NCBI RefSeq assembly: GCF_958431955.1
Contig: NZ_CAUASN010000004.1
Span: 46,572-110,571 of the forward strand
DNA length: 64,000 bases
Reading direction: 5' to 3'
DNA from: an uncultured Adlercreutzia sp.
Lineage (GTDB): Bacteria > Actinomycetota > Coriobacteriia > Coriobacteriales > Eggerthellaceae
The stretch's first letter is position 1, and the number at the start of each line of letters is the position of its first letter. Below the pieces are notes generated by a model. The model saw only the letters and a list, made by a program, of their open reading frames with translations. It was not told where the DNA came from and searched no databases. Both the position numbers and the translations under genes were made by a program. This document shows, in pieces, positions 34,074 to 43,379 of the stretch.

Positions 34074-35825
34074 CTACTCGAAGTCGCCGGCGGCCAGGCG
34101 GTGGCCCAGCGTGTAGCCGAAGGTGAGGCAGTTGATGCCGTAGCTGTTGCCGGGGATGGCGAAGTTGTACTGGTTAGCGTACATGTCGCCCACCATGCAG
34201 CCGACATTGAACAGACCCGGGATGGGCTCATCGTTCTCGTCGCACACCTCCATGTCGACGCTCGTGCGCAGGCCGCCCATGATGGTCATGAACGTGCAGG
34301 TGTTCTTCGCGGCGTAGTAGGGGCCCGTCTCCTCGATCTCGATGAGATAGGTGGGATCCTTGTAGAAGTCGGTGTCCTCCCCGGCGGCCACCAGCTCGTT
34401 GTAGTGCGCCACGACTTCCTTCAGCTTCGCGGCGTCCAAATCCAGCTGCGCGGCCAGATCGTCCAGCGTGTCGGCCTTGTAGTAGGAGCCGTCTTCCGCG
34501 CCGGCGTCCCAAATGGCGATCATTTCCTCGGCGGTCTTCGGCGGCAGGGTGTAGTCGGAACCGAACAGGAACCACTCCTGGCCGCGGTCGATGATGGCCT
34601 GCGGGTAGTTCTTCGTCCAAATGCCGTAGGCGATGTTGTCCGGCTGGGACAGCAGATAGCGGGCGGAATAGGGCGCGGAAATGTCCTCGCGCTGGTAGCG
34701 CTCGGTGCGCGTGTTCACGTTCAGGCCCCAGTGGAAGCCGAGCGGCTCATGGCCGCCGCCCCAGCCGCCCTGGTACATGGGGGCCGCCGGTGCATGCTGC
34801 CAGGCCGCACCGATCCACAGGCCCATCTTCTGGCCGTCGCCGCCGTAGATGCCGCCCATCTGGAACGAGGTGTTGTAGTCGGTTTCCACCTGATCGTAGC
34901 CCACATACTCCAGCGCCTCGGGGCAGTAGCAGGCGAGCATCTCCTTATCGAGCGAATAGTCGCCCGTAGCCAGTACGATGTACTTGCCGTTGAACTGCAC
35001 GTAGCCCTCGCCCGAGCCGTTGATCTTGCTGGCCACCACGCCGGTCACACGACCGCCGTCCTCGCGGATAAGCTGCTCGGCCTTCATGTCGTAGACCAGC
35101 TCCACCCCGTATTCCTGGGCCTTCTTCTCGAGCGCCTCAACAGCACCCTGCTGACCGGTGGACACCATGGCCGCGTCTCCCAAGGTGGAGAAGGCGTGCG
35201 CGTAGTGGGGCCCGAGGTCGAAATTGTTGTCGCGCTCCAAGATGACCTGCAGACCCGCCTCGCTGGCAATGTCGATCATCCAGTTCATGGCCTCTTCCGA
35301 CTCGTTGTAGCCGCGCATCCACTTGGCCTGATCGATGGCGTAGGAAGCCGCACGCATCTCGTGGTAGTAGAACGGAGACGGGTTGAAGGGCTCCACCTTC
35401 AGCTCCTCCATCACCTTGGAATTGCGGGCGTAGTTGGAACCGCCGCGGCTGATAGGGCCGCTGGACGCGGAGAACAGCGTCACCTTCCCGCCCTTCTCGG
35501 CGGCGGCCACCGCCGTGGTGAGGCCCGACATACCGGCGCCTACGACGATGATATCGTTCTCCTTCACCTCGGTGATCTGATCCTCGGGAATGGGATCGGG
35601 CGCCACCATGAACGACCACTTCGGCAGCTCGTCACCGAGCTTCAGCACCACATCGTTGGTGCTGACGGCACCTTCGCCGCCAGCCGCAGCGCCCGAGGCG
35701 GCATCAGCACCGGCGGCCTTGTCGCCCGCAGGCGCGCAACCGGCAAGCCCGGCCGCGGCAGCGCCGGCGGCGCCGACAGCGCCCAGCTTGAAGAAGTCGC
35801 GACGGGAGAAATTGCTCTGGGTCAT
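34074..35825 (-). CDS. Tat-exported FAD-binding reductase, fumarate/urocanate reductase type
   Basis: A 583-residue flavoprotein. The Tat signal SNFSRRDFFKLGAVGAAGAA leads to LAGCAPAG. The FAD fold reads DIIVVGAGMSGLTTAVAAAEKGG and is followed by ISRGGSNYARNSKV; the C-terminal part has PIPGLFNVGCMVGDMYANQYN, which departs from the usual AGD clamp. GGAGGG precedes ATG 35825. It is divergent from a LysR-type regulator. It is clearly diverged from the other two reductases in the window, so a different acceptor is likely. Confidence 0.85.
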   Translation of the reverse strand: MTQSNFSRRDFFKLGAVGAAGAAAAGLAGCAPAGDKAAGADAASGAAAGGEGAVSTNDVVLKLGDELPKWSFMVAPDPIPEDQITEVKENDIIVVGAGMSGLTTAVAAAEKGGKVTLFSASSGPISRGGSNYARNSKVMEELKVEPFNPSPFYYHEMRAASYAIDQAKWMRGYNESEEAMNWMIDIASEAGLQVILERDNNFDLGPHYAHAFSTLGDAAMVSTGQQGAVEALEKKAQEYGVELVYDMKAEQLIREDGGRVTGVVASKINGSGEGYVQFNGKYIVLATGDYSLDKEMLACYCPEALEYVGYDQVETDYNTSFQMGGIYGGDGQKMGLWIGAAWQHAPAAPMYQGGWGGGHEPLGFHWGLNVNTRTERYQREDISAPYSARYLLSQPDNIAYGIWTKNYPQAIIDRGQEWFLFGSDYTLPPKTAEEMIAIWDAGAEDGSYYKADTLDDLAAQLDLDAAKLKEVVAHYNELVAAGEDTDFYKDPTYLIEIEETGPYYAAKNTCTFMTIMGGLRTSVDMEVCDENDEPIPGLFNVGCMVGDMYANQYNFAIPGNSYGINCLTFGYTLGHRLAAGDFE

Positions 35826-36119
35826 AGTTCCCTCCAATGACTCTGGCCTCGCACGGCAGCTCCGACAGTCGCAGCCCCGCATCCGAGAACCGTGGATTCA
35901 GCCGCCCCCTCGGCGGCCCTTTCCGCTCGTCCGGCTTCTCGCATAGCGACGCCGAAACGAACAATGCCGATCTTAGCCATGGGCCGCTTCCTGACAAAGC
36001 ACCTTCCGATTGCCTTCCCGCAACCGTTTTTTGCTTGCCTTGAGCCGCGCGGTTGCGGTAATAAGAAAGGAGGCCGGAACATCGTCGGCCCGATGCCACA
36101 GCCACAGGGGAGGGAAGCC

Positions 36120-37004
36120 GTGGACATTCGCCAGTTGGACTATTTCATTGCCGTTGCGCGCCTGCGCAGTTACACCAAGGCGGCTGATGCGCTGTTCATC
36201 ACGCGCCAGGCGCTCAGTAAGGCCGTTCATAATTTGGAGCAGGAGCTGGGCGAGGCGCTCATCGCCAACCGCGATGGGGCCCTGGAGGCCACCGAAGCCG
36301 GCCGCGCTCTCATGGCCGACGCGCAGCCCGTCGTGGAAGCGTATCGAGCCCTGGAGCGGCGCTATCTCGGCGAGTACGGCCGTGCCGAGCGGGCGCCTTC
36401 GCTTGCCGTATCGCTTGTACCCGGCGCGGCGCTCACCCTTCCGAAAGACATCATCGACCGTTTCGCCGAGAGTCATCCCGACCTGCTGCTCTCCGTTGAG
36501 AGCTCTCCGACCGACGTGGCCCTCAGCATGGTGAAATCCGGGGAATCGGATATCGGCATCGTAGGGTCGGCCCCGGAATATCTCGGCGAGTTCGACATCT
36601 TGCTCCTCGTGGAAACGGGCACCTACGTGCATGTGCCTCTCGAAAACCCGCTCGCGCAGCGTGCGCACCTCACCGTGGCCGACCTCGACGGACAGCCCTT
36701 CGTCACCTTCGGCAAGCGCGACCACCTGCACCGCTACTTCATGGACGCTTGCGCTGTCCACGGCATCGTGCCCAATATCGTCATGACCTCGTCGAATATC
36801 GACGTGCTCACCAGCAGTGCCGCCCAGAACGAAGCGCTCATGTTCGGCCTGCCTCCGAACGAGAACATCGAGCCCATTCCCGACTACCCCCTCGTTCCCG
36901 TCACCTTGCGAGACGACGCCCATTTCGGCACCTACGCCGTGAAGCGCAAGGGCGACCCGCTCTCGCCGGCCGCCCTTGCATTCTGGGAATATCTAGAAGG
37001 ATAG
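36120..37004 (+). CDS. LysR family transcriptional regulator
   Basis: A 294-residue regulator with the LysR N-terminal HTH (VDIRQLDYFIAVARLRSYTK, ALFITRQALSKAVHNLEQELG) and a periplasmic-binding-like effector domain (SVSLVPGA-type strand, KSGESDIGIVG). GTG 36120 has GGGGAGGGAAG upstream, almost the same leader as the GTG-started LuxR gene at 14984. LysR regulators usually control a divergent gene, here the FAD reductase at 34074, with the 294-base shared gap carrying both promoters. Confidence 0.9.
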   Translation: MDIRQLDYFIAVARLRSYTKAADALFITRQALSKAVHNLEQELGEALIANRDGALEATEAGRALMADAQPVVEAYRALERRYLGEYGRAERAPSLAVSLVPGAALTLPKDIIDRFAESHPDLLLSVESSPTDVALSMVKSGESDIGIVGSAPEYLGEFDILLLVETGTYVHVPLENPLAQRAHLTVADLDGQPFVTFGKRDHLHRYFMDACAVHGIVPNIVMTSSNIDVLTSSAAQNEALMFGLPPNENIEPIPDYPLVPVTLRDDAHFGTYAVKRKGDPLSPAALAFWEYLEG

Positions 37005-37098
37005 AGCCCGCGTTCGGAACCTTCTCGGAAACTCGCGCTCGGAGCTTTCCGAGAATTCGGGGCCCCGCACACCTGCGCCCGAGGCTACTCCAGGCCCG

Positions 37099-38388
37099 TC
37101 AATCAAGCCTCTGGAAGAGGCCCGTCAGCGCGACGCCGGCAACAGCAAGAGCGGCGGCAAAAGCGAATGCGGGGACATACGAGCCAAAGGCTCCATGGAG
37201 CCCAGCCATAACCATGGGACCCAAAACACCCGCCAGGGCAAACCCGATGAACATAATGCCGTAGTTCACGCTGTTGTTTTTCGCGCCGAACTGCTGCGCT
37301 GTGAAACCAGGGTAGATGCCCATAACCGATCCGAAGCAGAATCCGACAACGAGCAGTCCCGCCAGGAACAAGCCCGGGGTCGTCGGATCCGAAAGCCCCA
37401 CGGCAGCCATAGCCAGCGCCAACAGCGCAAACACGAGACGCAAGGTGCGCACGGATCCCAAGCGATCAGACACGAACCCGGCGACAATACGTCCCGCCGT
37501 GTTTGCCAAAGCCAACAGAGACACCGCCAGAGCGGCAGCCCCGGCGTCCATGCCGCCTATCGCTTGAGCCAACCCCGAGGCCTGCGAGGTTACCATCAAG
37601 CCGGAAAACGCCCCGCAGCAGAGCATGGCCATCATTACGTAGAAGGCCGGACTTACCAGCATTCCACGCCAATCGAAGTCCCTCGGCCCCATCGAAGAGC
37701 AATTACCAGCTGGCCCCGCAACAACGGGCGCGACCCAACCGCGGGGAGCATAGCCCTCCGGGCACCGCTTGATCGCCAACGAAGACACCGTGATGATCAG
37801 GAGCATCGCCCCGCCGAGCAGCTGGAAAGCAGCAACGACATCGAAGGAAGCGATGAGGGCATTCGCCACAAGCGGTACCAGCACCGAGCTGATACCATAA
37901 GCTGCCGTAACGATGCCTCCCACCAGCCCCTTCTTGTCGGGAAAGAACTTCACCGCATTTGATACCACCGCGCCGTAGACAAGCCCCATCCCCAGGCCGC
38001 AGCCCAGTCCGTAGGTGACCACGAGCATTCCAACACTGCTGGAGAACCCCGCGCCGATCATACCCGCGCCGAAAAGCACGCCTCCGACGAGGATAACCCA
38101 GCGCGGCCCCAGCCGATCGTTTACCACGCCACCGGAAATCATAGTGACGGGCCCCACGGCATTCGCCACGGAGAACACGACCGCAAGGCTTCCCACATCA
38201 AACCCATTTAAGGCGTTCAAGTGCGCCGCCATGGGCGACGCGAACACGCTCCATGCGTACAGCGATCCAATGCACAGATTGACCAGGCACGAGGCCACGA
38301 GCACTATCCAGCGAACGCGATCTAACGAGTGGGCCCTTCTCGATTCCGCCAGTCGAGGAATCGCCAACACCCCTTGCATTTCCGCCAT
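37099..38388 (-). CDS. MFS transporter, OFA (oxalate/formate antiporter-like) family
   Basis: A 429-residue twelve-helix transporter. The first helix region LVNLCIGSLYAWSVFASPMAAHLN is the OFA-family signature, followed by GGVVNDRLGPRWVILVGG in the first cytoplasmic loop and FVSDRLGSVRTLRL in the second half. The family exchanges small carboxylates. It lies after the butyrate kinase gene, separated by a terminator, so it might export or import an organic acid linked to that pathway; this is inference. ATG 38388 is chosen; ATG 38379 is possible. Confidence 0.85.
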   Translation of the reverse strand: MAEMQGVLAIPRLAESRRAHSLDRVRWIVLVASCLVNLCIGSLYAWSVFASPMAAHLNALNGFDVGSLAVVFSVANAVGPVTMISGGVVNDRLGPRWVILVGGVLFGAGMIGAGFSSSVGMLVVTYGLGCGLGMGLVYGAVVSNAVKFFPDKKGLVGGIVTAAYGISSVLVPLVANALIASFDVVAAFQLLGGAMLLIITVSSLAIKRCPEGYAPRGWVAPVVAGPAGNCSSMGPRDFDWRGMLVSPAFYVMMAMLCCGAFSGLMVTSQASGLAQAIGGMDAGAAALAVSLLALANTAGRIVAGFVSDRLGSVRTLRLVFALLALAMAAVGLSDPTTPGLFLAGLLVVGFCFGSVMGIYPGFTAQQFGAKNNSVNYGIMFIGFALAGVLGPMVMAGLHGAFGSYVPAFAFAAALAVAGVALTGLFQRLD

Positions 38389-38409
38389 CGAAACCAATCC
38401 TCTCACGAA

Positions 38410-38436
38410 AGGGCGGCCTCCGGAAAGGGCCGCCCT
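38410..38436 (-). terminator. Terminator after butyrate kinase
   Basis: The stem AGGGCGGCC/GGCCGCCCT is followed on the minus strand by TTTCG, 29 bases after the kinase stop. The short run of T suggests partial read-through into the MFS gene. Confidence 0.65.
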
Positions 38437-38465
38437 GCCCTGCTTTTCCCCGTCTTGTCTCGACC

Positions 38466-39566
38466 CTAGTCGATCCAGCACGTCGGCGGATTCCAGACCG
38501 GGTCACCCGTATAGCGCTTGGGCTCCTCGGCCCCCGACAGCACACGCTGTGCGCCGGCCGCCATCGCCTCCATCTCGAACTCGCCGGGATAAGCGGTTAC
38601 CGGGGCGATCCATGCGCAGGTATCGCGCAGGCGCTGCACCAAGTCCTCGGAGTGGGCCATGCCGCCGCCGAGCAAGATCCCGTCCACCTGCCCCTCGAGC
38701 ACGACAGCCATGGAGCCGATAGCTTTTCCGATCTGATAGATCATGGCATCCCAAGCGAGGCGGCACGCCTCGTCACCAGCTGCCGCCCGCTCGGTAAGCT
38801 CGATGGCATCCGAAGTGCCTGTCAGGCTGACGAACCCTCCCGTCTTGTGGCAGAGCGACAGCACCTCGCCCAGATCTCGGCCTTCGGCATAACGAACGAC
38901 GTCGGCCACGGGCACCGACCCGCAGCGCGTTGGCGCCATAGGCCCCTCTCCCCCGACGATATCGAAGCCGTCGATCATCTTGCCCTCGCGATGGGCCGAA
39001 ACCGACACGCCACCTCCGATGTGGCATACGACGAACCGACAGTCCTCATAGCTCTTTCCCAGGGTTGCCGCATGACGAATGGCCGTCTCCTTCAGGTTCA
39101 GCGCGTGCAGATGCACTGTCCGGTACACCCCGCGTATCCCCGTTATCCGGGCAACTTCCTGCAACTCGTCCACATCGGGCGGATTCACGACGAAGGCGCG
39201 GGCGACGACCTCACGAGCGAACTCGTCCGCAAGAAGGCTGCCCAACTGAGCCGGATGGGCCACCCCGTTGGCACCCGTTCGCGCATCTTCGAGAAGCTTG
39301 GCGTCAATCTCATACGTGCCGCCCTCCATGGCAATGAGGCCGCCCCCGCGACCGACGACGGCATCAAGACCACTCAGGTCGGCGTTCTCCTCAGCCAAGA
39401 GGGCTTCGATGGTCTGCTTGCGATAGGGAAGCTGCGCGGAAATGGTGTCGAACGCGGCAAGCTGGGCAGCATCGTGCGCCACATTGCGCGACAGCAAGCA
39501 TGCGTCGTCTTCGAAAAGCGCGATCTTGGTCGACGTCGAACCGGGATTGATGGCAAGAACCTTCAT
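38466..39566 (-). CDS. buk: Butyrate kinase
   Basis: An ASKHA-fold kinase that makes ATP from butyryl phosphate or a related acyl phosphate. The 366-residue protein has butyrate-kinase length and motifs: MKVLAINPGSTSTKIALFED, DAVVGRGG, VCHIGGGVSVSAHREGKMID and ILLGGGMAHSE. Acetate kinases carry different first and third motifs and are longer. GGAGGGG precedes ATG 39566. It starts 1 base after the phosphotransacylase gene, forming an acyl-CoA to acyl phosphate to acid pathway. Chain length and branching of the acyl group cannot be read from sequence. Confidence 0.92.
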   Translation of the reverse strand: MKVLAINPGSTSTKIALFEDDACLLSRNVAHDAAQLAAFDTISAQLPYRKQTIEALLAEENADLSGLDAVVGRGGGLIAMEGGTYEIDAKLLEDARTGANGVAHPAQLGSLLADEFAREVVARAFVVNPPDVDELQEVARITGIRGVYRTVHLHALNLKETAIRHAATLGKSYEDCRFVVCHIGGGVSVSAHREGKMIDGFDIVGGEGPMAPTRCGSVPVADVVRYAEGRDLGEVLSLCHKTGGFVSLTGTSDAIELTERAAAGDEACRLAWDAMIYQIGKAIGSMAVVLEGQVDGILLGGGMAHSEDLVQRLRDTCAWIAPVTAYPGEFEMEAMAAGAQRVLSGAEEPKRYTGDPVWNPPTCWID

Positions 39567-39567
39567 G

Positions 39568-40578
39568 CTACTTCCCCTCCCCGGCGCTGGCTGCGCGGAC
39601 AACGAGCATGGCCACGTTTCCGAGCATCTCTTCCAAAGGCGCGCTTCGCGAGAAATCGCATACCGGCGCCGCGAAACCTTGGAGCACAGGACCGTAGGCA
39701 TTTGCGCGGCCGAAGATCTGCACGAGCTTCACGCCGATGTTGCCCGCATGCAGATTGGGGAACACCAGCACGTTAGCACGGCCGGCGACAGCGCTCTCGC
39801 GCGGAACCTTACGCTCGGCCGCCTGCGGCAGAATGGCCGCATCCAACTGAAACTCCCCGTCGCAGGCGATGTCCGGACGCCTCTCGTGAACGAGCTGCAC
39901 CGCCTCGCGCACCACATCGATGCTCTCGTGCTCGGCGCTTCCACACGTGGAAAACGCCAGCATTGCCACACGCGGCTCCCAACCCAGAAGCGTGCTCGCC
40001 GTATCGGCCGAGGCGATAGCGATCCCGGCAAGCTCCTCCGCGTCAGGCTGGGCCGTGATGGCGCAATCGGCCAGGGCGAGCATCGATCCCTCGGGCCCGT
40101 CAAACCCCGGAATATCCGCGATGCCCAAGCTCGACGGGCTCTCAACGCCAGGGGCCAGGCCAACGATCTGCATTGCCGCGGCCACAACTTCCCCTGTTGA
40201 AAGCTCCTTTCCTGCCGCTACCCCATCGACTACGCCGGCCTTCACCAGCAGCATTGCGCAGAGCAGCGGATCGGCTATGCGCCGAGCGAGCGCCTTGGGG
40301 CTCAGATCGCTGTAGCGAGCAAGGTATTGCTCGGCGAACGCCGCCGTGCAGGACTCGTCAGCCGTATCGAAATAATCAAACCCCTCATCATTAATTCCAG
40401 CGCCTGCTATCTCCTGCAGCACCCCCTCTTTCGGCCCCACAAGCACCGGCGTGGCCACGCCTCGGGAAACCATGGCCTCGGCAAGTTTCAGCACCGCCCC
40501 ACTCGTTGCCTCGGGCAACGCGATGCGCCGAGGAGTCTCGGTCGCCCTCCGAATCATGCATTCCATAAAACTCGACAT
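39568..40578 (-). CDS. Phosphate acetyl/butyryltransferase
   Basis: A 336-residue phosphotransacylase that swaps CoA for phosphate on an acyl group. Motifs DGEFQLDAAILPQAAERK, AGRANVLVFPNLHAGNIGVKLVQ and GPVLQGFAAPVCD are shared by Pta and Ptb; overall it looks closer to the short Pta/EutD form, but its partner is a butyrate kinase. ATG 40578 (MSSFMECM) follows AAAGG; the open frame upstream to 40779 crosses a terminator-like hairpin and is rejected. Its 147-base leader holds an inverted repeat and a hairpin. Confidence 0.88.
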   Translation of the reverse strand: MSSFMECMIRRATETPRRIALPEATSGAVLKLAEAMVSRGVATPVLVGPKEGVLQEIAGAGINDEGFDYFDTADESCTAAFAEQYLARYSDLSPKALARRIADPLLCAMLLVKAGVVDGVAAGKELSTGEVVAAAMQIVGLAPGVESPSSLGIADIPGFDGPEGSMLALADCAITAQPDAEELAGIAIASADTASTLLGWEPRVAMLAFSTCGSAEHESIDVVREAVQLVHERRPDIACDGEFQLDAAILPQAAERKVPRESAVAGRANVLVFPNLHAGNIGVKLVQIFGRANAYGPVLQGFAAPVCDFSRSAPLEEMLGNVAMLVVRAASAGEGK

Positions 40579-40593
40579 AAGCAAAGCCTTTCT

Positions 40594-40629
40594 CTCGAAA
40601 AAGCAGCACACTACTCGTGCTGTTTCGAG
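40594..40629 (-). terminator. Terminator-like hairpin in the phosphotransacylase leader
   Basis: On the minus strand CAGCAC pairs with GTGCTG and is followed by CTTTTTCG, a rho-independent layout; outer arms CTCGAAA and TTTCGAG extend the stem. It lies 96 bases after the tetR stop and 16 bases before the phosphotransacylase start. It may end tetR transcription or act as an attenuator for the next operon. Confidence 0.6.
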
Positions 40630-40686
40630 CATAGGCCTCGCCACCCTCTTGGCCGAGAGCAAGAGGCTACGGCTTGTCGCAAGGGC

Positions 40687-40713
40687 CGTAACACTTCTCG
40701 CGAAAATGTTACG
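40687..40713. promoter_or_regulatory. Inverted repeat upstream of the phosphotransacylase gene
   Basis: CGTAACA and TGTTACG are separated by 13 bases. The same half-sites with the same spacing lie upstream of the thiolase gene at 46722-46746, about equally far from the start. Candidate operator for the TetR protein encoded directly beside it. Confidence 0.65.
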
Positions 40714-40724
40714 CCCGACTGCGA

Positions 40725-41291
40725 CTAACGCGATGCGGCCATTAACTTTCCAAGCGCCTGCGTAACCGCCATCTGGCATTCATAGGCCTCTTCAGGCGTG
40801 ATTTCCGGATGCTCGGCCAGCCAATAATTGATGCAGCGAAAGAGCCCTGCGAGCATAAACTCGATAAGAACTTCCTCGTCGCGCTTGCCCAGCCCCAGGG
40901 AGACCACCTCCTCCTGAAGCCTCTCGCGAATGACCGCAACTGCCTTATGGGCAAACGACGGGTCGCCGTGTATCCCGGTGACCACTCGGATAAAGGGGCC
41001 GTATTCGTAGAGAATCTGAGCCCGAATTAGATCGCTTGCCCCCGGCGCACGCATGCCGCCCAAGGGCTGCGTCCGACGATCGACCTCTTGAGTCCGTCGA
41101 ATAGAAGCGAGAAGGTCATCTCCCATCTCCTTCACAACGGCATCAACGGAGGTGTAGTACCGATAAAACGTGGTCCGGGAAAGATTCGATCTCTTGCATA
41201 CTGCCGTCACGGTGATTTCAGGGACGTCAGTTGTTTCCATAAGCTCAACAACCGTCGTGCGGATGAGCGTTTTTGCCGACGACTTGTCCAT
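40725..41291 (-). CDS. TetR family transcriptional regulator
   Basis: A 188-residue repressor. The N-terminal HTH EITVTAVCKRSNLSRTTFYRYYTS is the TetR signature; the C-terminal ligand and dimer domain is variable, as usual. It lies between the phosphopantetheinyl transferase and the phosphotransacylase genes on the same strand, with an inverted repeat starting 12 bases after its stop. TetR proteins in acyl metabolism often sense acyl-CoA, which would fit the neighbours; the ligand is inferred. Confidence 0.88.
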   Translation of the reverse strand: MDKSSAKTLIRTTVVELMETTDVPEITVTAVCKRSNLSRTTFYRYYTSVDAVVKEMGDDLLASIRRTQEVDRRTQPLGGMRAPGASDLIRAQILYEYGPFIRVVTGIHGDPSFAHKAVAVIRERLQEEVVSLGLGKRDEEVLIEFMLAGLFRCINYWLAEHPEITPEEAYECQMAVTQALGKLMAASR

Positions 41292-41344
41292 ATCGTGCCC
41301 CTTCTCTTGTCTAAACAGAAGCTATTTCCCCTCGTGTCATCGTA

Positions 41345-42007
41345 CTATCGCACGGCACTTACCGCACGCGAGATTTCCTCCCGATTCACAAAACGCAGCT
41401 CCAAGCTCAGAGGCATCGCGCATGCGCACGTCACCAGACATCCCTCTATCGCTCTTGCACGGTAATGCCAACGGGCAAGATCGCCCATGGTAGCACCCTG
41501 CGCCTTGGCAAACCCCCGCCCCTCAGCTTTGAGTGCAGCCTCCGTTGCCGTCCAGGCCAGAGTAAAGCGAAAGGCGCGCTCCGCTTCTGTCGATCCCTCC
41601 CGTACCCATTGGCATAATGCCTCTGGCGCCGCGCGACCCAATGCAGCCATCCTCACCTCATCTGCCGCGCGAATAGCCTCCACATCAACACCTACAGGAG
41701 CCGGCGCGAAGGCAACACAGGCCAACTCGTCGTCATGGGACAAATTCCAGCAGAACGGCTGACCGCTTATGAAGGGCTTTCCGAATTCGGAGCGCTGCAC
41801 CTTCCCGCCACCGCATTTCTGCGAAACGAGCAGCTTCAGGAGCAACGAGGCCCGGCGCCCGAATCCGCCAGGACACGACGAGGTATCTCCTCTCCGCGCT
41901 GCCAAGCTTTCCAGCGCCCGCATCTCCTTATTCTCTCCCGGAAACTCCTCGCGGCGCACCACGAGCACTTCGACCTCGATGGCATTTTCGGCTCCCACCG
42001 GCTTCAC
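41345..42007 (-). CDS. 4'-phosphopantetheinyl transferase (Sfp/AcpT type)
   Basis: A 220-residue enzyme that attaches the CoA-derived arm to a carrier protein. The family motifs are seen as FCWNLSHDDELACVAF, VGVDVEAIRAAD (the acidic metal site) and FTLAWTATEAALKAEGRGF, where the usual WTxKEAxxK reads WTATEAALK, so the first Lys is replaced by Thr. It overlaps the start of its own neighbour MFS gene end by 4 bases. The carrier protein encoded at 44585 is its obvious substrate. Holo-ACP synthase for fatty acids would be a separate AcpS. Confidence 0.83.
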   Translation of the reverse strand: MKPVGAENAIEVEVLVVRREEFPGENKEMRALESLAARRGDTSSCPGGFGRRASLLLKLLVSQKCGGGKVQRSEFGKPFISGQPFCWNLSHDDELACVAFAPAPVGVDVEAIRAADEVRMAALGRAAPEALCQWVREGSTEAERAFRFTLAWTATEAALKAEGRGFAKAQGATMGDLARWHYRARAIEGCLVTCACAMPLSLELRFVNREEISRAVSAVR

Positions 42008-43302
42008 CTCACCTCGTCAAAGTCGATGCTGTTTTCCGGTCGGTTCTTTGTTTTCGCTAAGAACACGTACACTGCAAGGGCCACGGCCATGAGCACCCCG
42101 CCGGCACCGTAGGACACCGTATAGCTCGACGCGCCAGCAATCAGGGCAAAAAAGGCCGGCCCCGCCGCGCCTACTAATTGAATAACGGGGAACATCACCC
42201 CGAAAGATGCCGCAAATCGCTCCCGCCCGAACTGCTCGGCGCACACGCTGACAGGCCAATTGTCGGCCGTTCCCACCACGCATCCGATCAGGACGACGCT
42301 CAGGTACACCAGAGGCCTGCTGCCGCTCACATTCAAAAGCACGGCGGCAATACCGGCAATGTAGGTGAGCACCACGCCGGTATCGGCACCAAGCCGATCT
42401 CCGAGAATGCCGAAGACCACACTGCCCAGGCAGCCGAACAGCGAAGCGACGAGCATGACCAAGAGCGCCTCGTCCATGGCAAAGCCGAGGTCGAGCAGAC
42501 GCGGCACCATCTGAACCATAAGGCCACCGGCGAAAATGAGCTGCACGCCCATTACGAGAGAGCAGAGAAGAAAGCGCGGGTTACGCAGAAGAAGACGTGC
42601 CATTTCGCTTTGGGAAATACCCTCGGCAGTTTTCTCTTCTTCCACCGTCACAGGAGCGCACCCCATCACCTCGCACGCATCCAGCCGCTCCATGGTATCG
42701 GGCGCAAGCCCCCTCTCCTCCGGTCGATCGGAGATGCCAAATCCCAAAAATAAAAGCGCCACTCCACCCAAAAGAGCGAACGGCACCGTGGCCAAATGCA
42801 CGCCCCAGTGTTCGCAGGCCCAATGGTATATCATCGGATTCACGGATCCCAACAGCAGTCCCGTGGACACAAAACCCTGAACGCGACCTTTTTTCTCGGG
42901 AAACCAATTCGTGATGAGAATGGGAACGGTGTTGTAGCCCCACGCCGACGAGGCTGCGCTCACGAGCACCATCGACACGATGAACATGCTCATGGAGGGC
43001 GCGACCCCCATGGCCAAAAGGCCGATCATGTAAATGCCGCCCCAGAGAAAGCAAAGCGGGCGCGGCGACCGGTGAGCGCTCACACGACCGGCCACGAAGC
43101 CGCCCACCACGTTGAGCAGCGCCGCCACGCTCATACTGGATATGAGAACGGTGCTGTCCCAACCGAACGCCCCATGCAAAACATCGGGGGCGACATTCAT
43201 AATGCCCGAAACAGTTCCCGTTAGAAAGTAACACAGGAGCGCATAGAACAACAGCGGCCATGCGCGGAGATAGTGGGTCGTGCCTTTCCCCTTTAATGCC
43301 AT
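42004..43302 (-). CDS. MFS transporter
   Basis: A 432-residue twelve-helix transporter with the loop motif GGFVAGRVSAHRSPRPLCFLWG after helix 2 and FGILGDRLGADTGV in the second half. The central cytoplasmic loop is long and acidic (about residues 195-230). ATG 43302 has GAGAGGTG upstream. It is coupled by an ATGA overlap to the phosphopantetheinyl transferase gene, suggesting export of the product of the pathway or import of a precursor. Substrate unknown. Confidence 0.82.
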   Translation of the reverse strand: MALKGKGTTHYLRAWPLLFYALLCYFLTGTVSGIMNVAPDVLHGAFGWDSTVLISSMSVAALLNVVGGFVAGRVSAHRSPRPLCFLWGGIYMIGLLAMGVAPSMSMFIVSMVLVSAASSAWGYNTVPILITNWFPEKKGRVQGFVSTGLLLGSVNPMIYHWACEHWGVHLATVPFALLGGVALLFLGFGISDRPEERGLAPDTMERLDACEVMGCAPVTVEEEKTAEGISQSEMARLLLRNPRFLLCSLVMGVQLIFAGGLMVQMVPRLLDLGFAMDEALLVMLVASLFGCLGSVVFGILGDRLGADTGVVLTYIAGIAAVLLNVSGSRPLVYLSVVLIGCVVGTADNWPVSVCAEQFGRERFAASFGVMFPVIQLVGAAGPAFFALIAGASSYTVSYGAGGVLMAVALAVYVFLAKTKNRPENSIDFDEVR

Positions 43303-43327
43303 GACACACCTCTCACTCAATAGGGGT

Positions 43328-43353
43328 GGGCCGGACACGCTGTTGCCCGGCCC
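43328..43353 (-). terminator. Hairpin between the two MFS genes
   Basis: The stem GGGCCGG/CCGGCCC lies in the 77-base gap between the MFS genes. No T tract follows on the minus strand, so it may stabilise or attenuate the message rather than end it. Confidence 0.4.
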
Positions 43354-43379
43354 TGCAAGTGTAACGTCTCGCTGTCTCG

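Noticed and set aside
39568..40779. Longer phosphotransacylase starting at 40779
   Set aside because: The extra 67 codons run through an inverted repeat and a terminator-like hairpin and overlap the tetR 3' end; ATG 40578 has the ribosome site.
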